Part shown: piece after piece, positions 45,281 through 55,720 of the stretch | Layout: every line of letters starts with the position of its first letter | How positions within the stretch are numbered: position 1 is the first letter of the stretch | DNA from: Apoderus coryli | Lineage: Eukaryota > Arthropoda > Insecta > Coleoptera > Attelabidae | DNA length: 64,000 bases | Assembly (NCBI GenBank): GCA_911728435.2 | Contig: OU452199.1 | Span: forward strand, 39,195,253-39,259,252 | Direction: 5' to 3' | Made by a program: the position numbers and the translations under genes | The notes under the pieces: model-generated | Database searches by the model: none | Told to the model about the DNA's origin: nothing | Seen by the model: only the letters and a program-made list of their open reading frames with translations

Positions 45281-45496
45281 CAATTTTTGGGAAATATTTG
45301 ATTTCCACTGGAACTGCTCCCTAGCTTCGAAAATTTTTTCCTTTAATTGATCTTCGTTTAAAATAGGAACCTTATGCACAAAATCTTTCAGAAATCCCCA
45401 AATATAAATATCCAATGGGGTGGGGTATAGAGAACAGGCTGACCATTTAACAGGTGCATCTTGACCTAGACCAATCTGCCAAGTGCGCGGGAACAC
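45276..45496 (-). pseudogene. Tc1/IS630-type transposase fragment
   Basis: The minus-strand frame reads PRTWQIGLGQDAPVKW, then SLYPTPLDIYIWGFLKDFVH, then LNEDQLKEKIFEA. This corresponds to RWIGRGGPxxWPxRSPDLTPLDFFLWGxLKxxVY...LKxRI of IS630/Tc1-like transposases. The Asp of SPDL is changed in SLYP, so a catalytic residue appears lost. The C-terminal end is replaced by sequence from the adjacent solo arm. Confidence 0.75.
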
Positions 45497-46116
45497 TATC
45501 TAATTAAAATCACATATTTTGCCGCAATTGCAGAGGCAACTCATCAAGTAAATCTGACAGGGTCTCCTGAAGAAATAGCGAAAATGAAGCGATTGTCAAA
45601 TTCCCTGGTAAAATCACCGGTCCCAAAAAATCTCTACGACGCTGCTCAAACATTAACTTTAAAACTTCTCTGATGATTTGCCTCTACAATAGCTTTTGGA
45701 TTTTCCTGACAGTAATGCATATTTGTTAGGCCATTTCTAGTTTTTAAATCCAAATTTGTGACATAATAACATCTGATATGTATCAATTTAGAATTTTATC
45801 GACTTTTATGAAAAATTGGGTGGGTCAGAGGGTACAAAAACCGCCATTTAAATGAAGTAGCATGTTTTTTAACTTTTGCTACCTTGAAGATGAAGATGCG
45901 GCTAAAATTGTAATATTAACGTACAAACTGTCATATAAATGCGATGATTAGAACGCGAGTTTTGAGAAAAATCTTTTTCAAAAATAAAACTTTGACACCC
46001 TGAATATCGGACATGGAGCCGTAAAATAAAAAATTTCATAACAAAAGTGCAATTCATTTTGCTCAGGAAATCTGCGATTAATGGATTGGCCCATTCTTTG
46101 GGACACCCTGTATAAC
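45497..46116. repeat. Element remnants incl. copy of the 1500-1916 repeat
   Basis: From 45712 to 46116 the sequence matches 29929-30230 and 1500-1916 (TTGTTAGGCCATTTCTAG; GCTAAAATTGTAATATTAA) and ends GGGACACCCTGTATA. The part before has no clear assignment. Confidence 0.65.
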
Positions 46117-48533
46117 AATGGAACTTATCCGTTGATTAATAAATAAACTGTACCGAGGATGGTTTAAAAATACGATATTTTCTTGCTCTAAACATTCAAT
46201 TGCCTCACGAACTGCATTGTCTTAGTGTAGGAGTATTCGTCGTTAAGGGTTGGTTAAACTTTCAAATATATTTCGCAAAGGCTGACGTCATTCTGGGTAT
46301 CGATTAAAAAGAGGGTATTGACAACTGCTGCATCTTAATTACATTCCCTAAATCCTTGTAACATATCATATTTCTCAAACATATTGTAAAACACTTTGAT
46401 ACTATCTAAATATTTTAACAACTGTCAAATCTGACAGTTTTGTAAATTATCATGAAATGCTCTATAAAAATATACAGAGAGTCCCATCTAACGTTCATGA
46501 GTCAAGACACAAGAGGTGTACAATTAACTCTTACGAAATTCGGTTCCTCATGAAAAGGTTCTACAGGTACCAGCGGCGCACCCAAGGAGGGAGCACCAGG
46601 ACACGTCCAGTTTGGGCAACCTTGTACAAGTTAGTTTACTTGATCACAGACAATCGAGCATCATTTCAAACGTTCCAGTCCAATATTCAACACTACTTAG
46701 AATTCGATTTTCGATATTATTTGTTGATGTTAAATGTTGAATTAAAAACTCATCCAATCCAATATAAATAACAACTTCACTGGATAAATAAAAATATTCC
46801 GATTTCATCCAGAATTTATGCATTTAAAAGTAATTTCATATGTGGAATAATATTTATTCTGGATAAATGATTATCATGACGATATGTTTCAAAAACACCC
46901 ATATAACCCGACTAATGTTATTCCTGCTTTCATATTTTTCTTTCCTTCGAAGTATTTTTAAAATCGCCACAATGGAAGCCATTTGTTATTTTTTGTATTG
47001 TTGTTTTTTTACCTTTGTATGTTGCTTCAAACAGCGATTGGTTCGATATATCACTCTAATGTACCAACATTTTTCAGATTAGAAAAATACAAAAACCGAT
47101 GAGATATATAAATGCGATATTTCCATTTTTATTGGATTTCTATAACATTTTGTCTAGGAAAATCCATGGTACATAATACACGATTTTTTTATATGAATTT
47201 TAACTACTTTTCAATAATCGGTAAAAGCTGGATAAAACCTATAACATGTTGTTCCGGAGTGTAGGAATTTATGACCAGATTCATAATGATTCCCTTGGAT
47301 TAATGCCATTGGAATTATGTTCATTTTTATAAACAGCACCAACAATTACTTCGTATTTTATAGCAATGCATTGTTTCGGTGTGTATAGATTTATCAACAA
47401 TTCAATATCAAAATGGTATAGTATTTCTAATCTTAATTTAAAATATATAAATTTCACGATTCTACCTGGGCTATCCGTTCCCATGCCTCTTTAGATTAGA
47501 AATTGGCATCGAATGCAGCATTTTTTTTGATACATTTCTCCCTCGTATAAAAGACCTATAATAAATCATGCCTGCCAAAAGATACCGACAGTAATAAAAA
47601 TAACTACAGTGACTGCATAAAGTTGGGTTAATGATTAGAGTTTGCAAATAAATATAATATGAATGAAACAAATAATTTCTGGCAACGTGTTATTTTCTCA
47701 GATTAATCTAAATATAATCGGATGGACATCATATGGTATGGCGAAGACTTAATAAAGAATTGAAAAAAGAAAATTTGTCTCCGAGAGTAAAACCCAGTGG
47801 CAGAATATTTTAACCATTATCTGTTCAATACTCTTTCTTAGATTAATAAAATGAAAGAAGATCTATCAAATTACATAATAATTTTTAATAATACCTCAAG
47901 TGGATGAAACTTTTTGCAGTCACTGTCTCAGACACCGCCGGTATTAGGTTGCAATGTAGTTACATATACATAAGGCAGTATACCAGTGACACGAGCGGAA
48001 CAGGTTTGTTTTCGTTTTGAGGGGGAATTATTTTGCGCCAAGTATAAGTATAAGTATATAATATAATATTTGTTTTTAAAAATATTTTTCAATTGGCAAA
48101 ACATTTAACATTGTTATTGTTAATACATAAAGGATTTTTAAAATATTGTAGAGCATGTATTATTATGAAAAGTTAAAAGGGTGCGCCTATGGACGGCTGA
48201 GGTCGGTATTGACATTACAAAGGGATATCGAGTTGTGGTTTTTTATATCATTTTAAATTAAGATTAGAAAGACTATACCCATCCAGCAGCTTCTTTGTTG
48301 ATGTGCTAGCTCTAAAATTTGGTGTGCTAGGTGTCATTTATGTGTGCTAGCATTTTGGCAAAAAAAGTCCAACCAGGGGGGGCTAGCGTGAACCTAGTCA
48401 ATGCCAATATTACCATCATGCAAATAAAAATATGCGACGATATGTCCCAGTAGAGGTGATACGTAATAAATCTGTCGATAGTTTTTTTTTTTGATTCTTT
48501 AGTATATTAGTGGCAAAAACGTTAAGTTTAGAA
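46117..48533. other. Unassigned AT-rich sequence
   Basis: No gene is supported on either strand. Open frames of 60-104 codons have no recognisable domain. Confidence 0.4.
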
Positions 48534-48620
48534 CAGAGGTTCCCAAACTCTTTTGTTTCATAGACCAGTTTCAAAAACCCACTTTGGGTATTACTGGTTT
48601 AGAATATTAATTGAGATAGA
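48534..48620 (+). mobile_element. hAT-type terminus
   Basis: CAGAGGTTCCCAAACTCTTT at 48534 is the terminal sequence style of Charlie/Tip100-group hAT elements (CAGNGGTTC(T/C)CAAACTTTTT). The opposite end and a transposase are not visible, so it is probably a fragment. Confidence 0.5.
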
Positions 48621-49329
48621 ATAATGGCACTCAATTTCTGCAACTGGTCTATTGGCCGCTTGTAGTACATATTTATATGATATGGAGAGGTAATAATAAA
48701 GTGACATTCAATAATTATTACTTTAAAAAATCCGTTATTATTACATGTAATTCTATGCACGGACCAAAATACAATATATTATTGTAAATTAATTTTTAAA
48801 TAAACAAAAAGAAAATCAAAATGACAAACTTAGCGCAAAGAATTGTATAGCAAAAACATATTATTCTAATATAAACAATTAAGTCAAAATGATGAAAATA
48901 AAATATTATAACAACGAATATGTATTTATTGTTATTTAAAATTTTAAAAATATATAAAATGTATTTTAAAAAATTATATTTAATGGAAATAAGTAGTTAA
49001 TATTATTATTATCCAATATAAGTTAAGTGTAGATAATTTTAATTTATCTTTCACCTCGTATCATTGTAGAGGACATATCGCTCGGAAAATTTAAACTATT
49101 TTATGAAGGCCTTTTTTGACCTAAAATGTTTTTCGATAGTAAAATTTTATGGACCAATTTGTTTGTCGACAGCAAAGCGGGACAGAACTTCAGCGTTTTC
49201 TATTAAGCCCCTAGATGCCTCTTTCATGAAGGTCCCATTAAAGCGTACCTGCACCAGTTGAGTTGTATATTCCTCAACTTGTAACCTTTTTCTAATTTTT
49301 AAATTTTGTTCTTTGGCTAGTTTTAGGTC
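48621..49329. other. Unassigned AT-rich sequence
   Basis: No gene or clear repeat is seen. Confidence 0.4.
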
Positions 49330-49480
49330 TTTTGTCTGTTAATTAAAAAATTTGAAGACATAAAAATTGACTTTTCTCTCATACACCTCAACCAAAGATT
49401 AATGTACATTAATCTTTGCCTCAACCTATGAGGAAAAAGTGCACTTTTATGTATATGTCCTCAAATTTTGAATTAATAGA
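49330..49480. repeat. Imperfect hairpin carrying a micro-palindrome at its tip
   Basis: The arms (TTAATTAAAAAATTTGAAGA and the inverse of TCAAATTTTGAATTAA) are about 55 bp of imperfect inverted repeat. The 26-bp palindrome 49393-49418 sits at the tip. Confidence 0.6.
49393..49418. repeat. 26-bp perfect palindrome with 7-bp target duplication
   Basis: Two abutting copies of CAAAGATTAATGT in inverse orientation form a perfect palindrome. It is flanked by CCTCAAC at 49386-49392 and again at 49419-49425. A palindrome bounded by a direct repeat is the structure of a transposition insertion reduced to its two ends. The second instance is at 50676. Confidence 0.85.
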
Positions 49481-50170
49481 GAAAAAAAAAAGAGAAAATT
49501 GTTTTAATTCAATCTGACCTATATTTATTATATATATTATCCTATCTTTAGTGTTTTAAAAAATACACAAATTTAAATCTTATCACATGGGACAAAATTG
49601 AAGTTAAATATTTAATAAAATTTAATTAATTATTAGATAATAATTTCAAAGTATTATTAAGCGAATATTTCGGAGAACCACTTAAATTAAATGTTTTTTT
49701 TTTATAATTTCCGACAAAAATTGAGAATAGTAAATTTTTAATTACCGCTCTGTCTTATAAATCCAAAATTTCATTACGAATCGCTTGACATGTTGTTCGC
49801 TCTGGCTGGAATGACTTTTACATTTTCACATTCTAAAACACTTCGGAATATATAAACTGCAATACAATATCGATCTGAAATGTGTACTTAAAGACAGTAC
49901 CGTACTAAAAAAAAAAAGTTTTATTTAGTAGAACATCATTTATTTGAAGTTGTGTACTTTGTTAATTTTTATGTCATCCATGATTGTTAAATAAGTGGTT
50001 TCCAAGTATTCAAAAGTCTTCGTTGAATTAGTTTTTTGATTCGTCAAATTAACGAATCCCACCGACAGGCCGCAAAAATCACGAATTGCTCCGGGCGTAA
50101 GAATTGAATTTCATAACATTTAATAGACCAATTGTATTTTTTCTAGCAAACATTTATAAAAACAAAATCA
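49481..50170. other. Unassigned AT-rich sequence
   Basis: No gene is seen. Confidence 0.4.
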
Positions 50171-50675
50171 GTCGACTTTAGGGACAGTGGAATCTTCTGG
50201 TTTCTTCGTGTTTATTAGAAAGACAGCATTTGAAAAATCTGCGGTAAGACCATTATTAAAGCCAAAAATCAAAATTTAAGTCCCATAAAAATCCACTTTT
50301 CCACCTTTTACATACCTAGTAATTTTGTCATTTTTTCCATAAAGATTGAATCAAAATATGTTATTTTAACACTAATTTATATTCTATAGGCGTTTATTTA
50401 CCTAATTAATGCATCAATGTTTAATAAAACACATAAAACAAATTTGCAATGTAAAAAATAAAATAGTATGTAAAATATAAACAAATTGTTAAATTTTAGT
50501 AATAGGTTAAATTCTTTTTACATCGAAGTGAAGTTAGCTGCGTACTACATTTTGGATATTAGTACTGGTCTTTCATACCGCGACGTTGCCACTTATAATT
50601 TTAGAACAAAGTAGGTAGTTGGAGAGTTTTGATTTTATAACTAATATTTTTTAACTTTTGTATTTATAATTTTAG

Positions 50676-50703
50676 CAAAGATTAATGTGTAGATTAATCT
50701 TTG
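50676..50703. repeat. 28-bp palindrome with 7-bp target duplication
   Basis: CAAAGATTAATG, a GTAG centre and ATTAATCTTTG form an almost perfect palindrome, flanked by ATTTTAG at 50669-50675 and 50704-50710. The sequence without it is present nearby: TATAATTTTAGAACAAAGTA at about 50596 continues as the inserted copy does (AGAATAAAGTAGG). That paralogue therefore represents the empty site. Confidence 0.88.
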
Positions 50704-50739
50704 ATTTTAGAATAAAGTAGGTAGTTGGAGTAGTTGAGG

Positions 50740-51175
50740 ATGAACAAAAGACGGGGAATGTCATCGGTAAGGGAAAAGCACTGATCTGATGCGCTCAATA
50801 ACGGGCGTTGGTCGAGGATGTTATGATTCGGAAAGTGCGTATACTGTTCGTCGTATTCAACGTCTATGTTGAAACGGTGGTGATTTATTTATGATTATCC
50901 AGTTGTATTTGCTTAGGATGAGCATAAAACGGGAGAAGTTATCGGTAAGGGAAAAGCACTCAATAACGGGCGTTGGTCGAGGATGTTATGATTCGGAAAG
51001 TGCGTATACTGTTAGTGGTATTCAACGTCTATGTTTTAACGGTGGTGATTTATTTATGATTATCCAGTTGTATTAGCTTAGGATGAGCATAAGACGGAGA
51101 AGTCATCGGTAAGGGAAAAACACTGATCTGAGGCGCTCAATAACGGGCGTATACTGTTAGTCGTATTCAACGTCT
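50740..51175 (+). repeat. Tandem repeat, two and a half units of ~163-180 bp
   Basis: Units begin at about 50740, 50919 and 51081 (GATGAGCATAA(A/G)ACGG, then ATCGGTAAGGGAAAA, then AATAACGGGCG and GTATTCAACGTCT). The second unit lacks a 12-bp segment (TGATCTGATGCG) and the third lacks an internal block. An open frame across it reflects the repeat, not a recognised gene. Confidence 0.85.
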
Positions 51176-51632
51176 GTTTTTTTAAATATATGTAATGGTA
51201 ACTTATTATTACAATCTGGCAACATTGCAACGTTACTAATCTCCAATATTTTTTACGCACCAAACTTCACTTCGTTAGTCTAATTTAGAATTCTGTTTAC
51301 ATTTTACATACTATTTTATTTTTTTAGATTGCAAATGTGTTGTATGTGTTTTATTAAACATTGGTGCATTAGTTAGGTAAATAAATGACTATAGAAGATA
51401 ACCTATTGTTAAAATATCATATTTTTCTTCAATCTTTATGGAAAAAGTGACAAAATTACCAGGAATGTAATAAGTGAAAAAGTCCATTTTTATGGAAATT
51501 AAATTTTGATTTTTGGCTTTAATAATGGTTTTACCGCAGATTTTTTTTTTGAAATATACTATTTCAAATGCTGTCTTTCTAATAATAAAAAAAAATCATA
51601 AGATTCCACTGTCTCTAAAGTCGACTCGACCC

Positions 51633-52931
51633 CAAAATCATTATAAATATCATCTAGATTTACCATTTTCACGTTAATTTCAAAAAATTTATTTTTAAAT
51701 ATAATTTTAGTGTAATATATAGTATAAAGTTATTAGTTGCTTAATTAAGTAAATTGAGTCTACAAATAATGTAATTACATGCATCCCTTAATGCAGAATG
51801 TTAAAAAAGTTTTGCTACTAATCTCAAAATAAATTAAATTAAATAGCCTTAAGTTGTTATTGTATTTTGAAAGACTTTTTGACTTGAAATTTAGATTTTT
51901 CATAGCTAAACAGATGGCTATAGCTATTAAGCTATAGCTGAACTGTAACTAGCCTAATTAAAAATAAGAGCCCTTATTATTTATTTTTCACTGTTGGTTA
52001 TTGTAATTTTCATAAATGTCATCTACAATCTACATACCTAAGAGACAATATAGCAATAGTAAAAATTTTTGAACATTCTGTATCATTTAGATGAATTAAA
52101 TTGTGAAATTAATACATTTTCATATTCATCGTTAAACTCGTAGTAAATTAATAAAAAAAAATATAAATAATATAATAATTTAAAAAAATACTAACTACAT
52201 AGGTAATTTCCCTAATATTAATTAAATCATCTAATATCTCAATGTTATTAGCATAATTATACAAATTAAAATTAATTAATCCAACACATTTTTAATACTC
52301 ACATAATATAAACGTTTTATTACACTCTGTAAGGGCTAGTTCACACGATCATACGACTACAACAAATAAATGAATCGTGTGAAATAGTTAATATTGGATA
52401 CGTGTATGTTTAAATTAACTTAACTAGGTATAATACTAAATATAGGACCATTAATTCATAAATATATTAAAAAAAAATTGATACAGGGTATTTCAAGTAA
52501 CCATTTGATTCGATTAAATGTTTAGCTATTTTTACAATGTACCACAACTATGTTGCAATGATTTCTGTATTAAATAAAATATTTTATTTATTTATCAATT
52601 TGTCTAAATTAAAATGCGTATTTTATAATTAAGATTTATTTTAAATTTAAAGAAACGTGTTAGGATAAAATATTGTAAAAATGAACCAGGTAATCTGCTA
52701 TATTTTTTTCATTCTTTAACTCAGTTAATTTTGATAACACCCTGTATAGTTTAAATTAACAACATGTAGCATTTTCCAGAATCCTCAGAATCTGATGCTA
52801 TAAACAGGATACATTTTTGGTATATTATGCTTTGCGTAGTTTAAATGGAATACCCTGTATTTTACTTTCTTAACCACGACAACTTTGATAAAAACAAATT
52901 GGCATAGAAAGCATAATATATACCAACTTCT
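51633..52931. other. AT-rich sequence with small element ends
   Basis: No gene is seen. ACAGGGTATTTCAAG (52485), ACACCCTGTATAG (52738) and ATACCCTGTAT (52851) are termini of small CAGGGT-type elements. Confidence 0.5.
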
Positions 52932-53003
52932 TCCGTTATAGTTCAATTGATAGAACACCTGACTGGCAACTGGGGCATGTGGGTTCGAATCCCACTTGTG
53001 TCA
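52932..53003 (+). tRNA. tRNA-like sequence (pseudogene or SINE head)
   Basis: The D-arm GTTC-AATTGATA-GAAC and the T-arm GTGGG-TTCGAAT-CCCAC are perfect, with correct A- and B-box spacing, and a T-run (53010-53019) could end Pol III transcription. The acceptor ends do not pair and the anticodon stem is poor. A loop CTGGCAA would give a GGC (Ala) anticodon, which is unusual in eukaryotes. I treat it as a tRNA pseudogene or SINE head. Confidence 0.55.
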
Positions 53004-53742
53004 TGGATTTCTTTTTTTTTAGTTCGAAAATATTTTTTTTTCTGTAAGTATATTGGTGATATATACTACACGTTCTCTACTTACTGGAATATCTTCCTCT
53101 TGTATGTAAATGAAATCAGAAGATACAGCTTTGCCGCATTAGAAAATAAAATACAAGGTAAATTTAAAATAAGCAAAACGCTTGTCAAAAATTTGACATT
53201 CGATCGACATACCTACATCATTTTTGGCATGAGATTCTGAGAATTCGTGAAAATACCTCAACTTATTCGTTATGTTAAACTATATACAGGGTTATCCAAA
53301 GTAACCGAGATAGCTTTTGTTCTACGGCATTACCGTCAAAGTTCAGTTGATGTTTTCGTTTCAAAAGAATATGTAGATTGTTTGTAATTCCCTGTGTCAT
53401 AATATATTATAACATTATCATTCTATAATAAACATTTACATTAATTATTCATTATAAGAAATTAATAATCCAAAACAATTAAAACTGTGTTCTGATAAAC
53501 AAAAATAATGTACTATATGCTGCATTAACAATATGAATTATTATTATATGTGTAAATAAAATATTTAACAAACATTTGAAAGTGTGATTTTATTTCATCT
53601 ATCTTATCCCCGTCCATCCTTGTAAATCCAGGAATTCCCAGTACATCCATGGTAATCCTTAGATATCTTAATGAAATATTTTTAACAGACGCCAATGCTA
53701 TTGCTATCGGGATTCTACTCGTAATTAAAGCGAAAAACAAAT
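53004..53742. other. Unassigned sequence
   Basis: No gene is seen. An ACAGGGTTATCC element end lies near 53286. Confidence 0.4.
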
Positions 53743-53789
53743 TCTATAATAATTATTTAAACGATGTCTACTCCCCAAAACGATCTATA

Positions 53790-55586
53790 CAGGGTGAGTC
53801 ACGAGGACCTGTACATAAGTAGAGGCACGTTAGGGAATTATCAAATGACCATTAAAAAATTTCTCCTTGTTTTGATTATTAATATACAGGGTGAATTAGG
53901 GATCTTCACCAAAACAATGTTTCCTTATATCTTTTAAACGAATAAGTCAATTTATCTCATTTTTTTATAAAAGTGTGTATTGGTGTCTTGCAACTCACTG
54001 ACATATTCAGAGTTGAAAAAATCCAGGTCCGTCTTCGAGAAAATTAGTGGGACTGCTTCATATTCAACACTTCACCCTGTATATGATTTTTCAAAAATCT
54101 AATATAATTTTTTTAGAGGGCATACATAGACAGTTAAGCCTGGGTATTTGAATTTTTTGATACACTTTCCGTTTCCAATTAAAGATTCATTCAAAAGTCA
54201 AATTGAAAATTGGCAATAATGAACTATCTTACTGTATAATAATGTTTAGTTATAAAAAGTCTTCAAAATAAATAGAAACGACACACACTGTGCCCCAGTA
54301 TGGTAAATACCATAATTTGAATTGATTTACAGGGCCGGATTTCAAAATCTGGCATATCTGGTTCATCCTGATAATTCACCCTGTATGTAACTTTTTCCAC
54401 CCGTAATAGACAGAAAACAGATAAAAATATTTGTAATAAACTAGTTTTCTTATTTGCTTGAGGAAAACTCATGTGTCTAATTATTGTAATCGGAATGAAA
54501 TGAACAAGCCAGGGAAATGATGATTCATAAAATAAATAACAACAACCGAACAATAAAATAGTTTTAACAATGTGGAACAAAGTAAAAAACAATTTAATGA
54601 ACATTTCGATTATAAAAGATGTTCAAAATGAAGTCCATCTGCCTCAATACTTTTTTCTTCACGGATGTTCAAATGTGTAATGGACTTTCTGATTGTCAGT
54701 GGGTCATTTCTGATAATATTGCAACAGTGAATAATTCTGTCAATGAGCTGTTGCCGCGTACCTATTTATATTTTCTTCGTAGACCAACTCTTTTAATCGT
54801 CCCCAAATGTAATAATCAACAGGGTTATAGTCTTGTGGATTTTGGTGCCCATGGAATAGGACCCCCGCGTCCTATCCATCGGTTTCCATAAATGGTATCT
54901 AAATGCTGGCGACCGGTTATTACAAACATATTTTATCTGTTTTCTGTCTGTTACGGGTGGAAAAAGTTATATACAGGGTGAATTATTCGGATGAACCAGA
55001 TATGCCAGATTTTTAAGTCCGGCCCTGTAAATCAATTCAAATTATGGTATTTACCATACTGGAGCACAGTGTGTGTCGTTTCTGTTTATTTTGAAGGTTT
55101 ATTTGTAATAACCAAACATTATTATACAGTAAGATATTTCATTATTGCCAATTTTCAATTTGACTCTAAAATGAAGCCTTAATTGGAAATGTGAGGTGAG
55201 TGTAACAAAAAATTCAAATACCCAGGTCTAACGGTCTATTTATGCCCCCTGAAAAAATTATATCAGATTTTTGAAAAATCATATACAGGGTGAAGTGTTG
55301 AATATGAAGGAGTCCCACAAATTTTCTCGAAGACGGACCTGAATTTTTTCAATTTTGAATATGTCAGGTAGTTGCCAGACATCAATACACATTTTTATAA
55401 AAAAATTAGATAAATCGACTTAATCATTGAAAAGATATGACGAAACATTGTGTTGGTGAAGATCCATAATTCACCCTGTATATTAATAATCAAAACAAGC
55501 AGATATTTTTTAATGGTCATTTGATAATCCCCTAACGTGTCTCTACTTATGGTAGGTGTATGTACAGTTCCTCGTGACTCACCCTG
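53790..55586. mobile_element. 1.8-kb fold-back element with Tc1/IS630 remnant
   Basis: The ends CAGGGTGAGTCACGAGGACC and its near-inverse are flanked by TA. Arms of about 630 bp are inverse copies, each containing nested CAGGGTGAATTA and TTCACCCTGTATATGATTTT units. The centre (54420-54950) is not palindromic and contains a decayed transposase tail. It is inserted in a hammerhead repeat, so it is the younger of the two. Confidence 0.88.
54610..54890 (-). pseudogene. Tc1/IS630-type transposase C-terminal remnant
   Basis: The minus-strand codons from about 54890 read RWIGRGGPIPWAPKSTRL then a stop. After a frame change come VDYYIWGRLKELVYEENINR, then, after further decay, ADGLHFEHLL and a stop at 54612-54610. 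These are the WIGRGGP, (L/V)DxxxWGxLKxxVY and NGxHFEHLL blocks of the IS630/Tc1 family. At least two frame breaks are present. It occupies the unique centre of the surrounding fold-back, like the remnant in the 10985-12946 element. Confidence 0.8.
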
Positions 55587-55619
55587 TATATAACATATAC
55601 TTTAAAACTGGTTCTTTTC

Positions 55620-55660
55620 TGCCAGACATGTTTCGGACTACTTGTACATCATCAGTGGCA
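55620..55660 (-). ncRNA. Hammerhead ribozyme motif 6
   Basis: On the minus strand stem I is five perfect pairs, TGCCA (55660-55656) with TGGCA (55624-55620). The core is CTGATGA (55655-55649) and GAAA (55634-55631), stem II is GTAC with GTCC (one mismatch) around AAGTA, stem III is the palindrome ACATGT (55631-55626), and cleavage is predicted after the C at 55625. The extra U after CUGAUGA is present. Confidence 0.82.
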
Positions 55661-55720
55661 TAAGGAACCTTATACACTATCGTTACATGTGACGATCATA
55701 CTTCTATAATATAAGTTTAT

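Larger units (their letters stand above)
50171..51632. mobile_element. Fold-back element with internal tandem repeat
   Basis: The arms 50171-50560 and about 51245-51632 are inverse copies; both hold GTCGACTTTAG..GACAGTGGAATCTT at the outer edge and CATACTATTTTATTTTT inside. The middle of about 690 bp contains the tandem array at 50740-51175 and the micro-palindrome at 50676. The ends are not of the CAGGGTG type. No transposase is seen. Confidence 0.8.
53743..55720 (-). mobile_element. Hammerhead repeat split by a fold-back insertion
   Basis: The left piece (about 53750-53787: ACGATGTCTACTCCCCAAAA, then CGATCTA) and the right piece (from 55589: TAACATATACTTTAAAACTGG, then the ribozyme and CCTTATACACTATCGTTACA) together align with one arm of the 8913-9655 repeat. 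They are split at TA by the fold-back 53790-55586. The order is that of the other copies, read on the minus strand. Confidence 0.8.

Noticed and set aside
52932..53003. Functional tRNA gene
   Set aside because: The D- and T-arms are perfect, but the acceptor stem does not pair and the anticodon stem is poor, so it is listed only as tRNA-like.
54619..54891. 90-codon plus-strand open frame
   Set aside because: It is the antisense of the decayed transposase remnant read on the minus strand.
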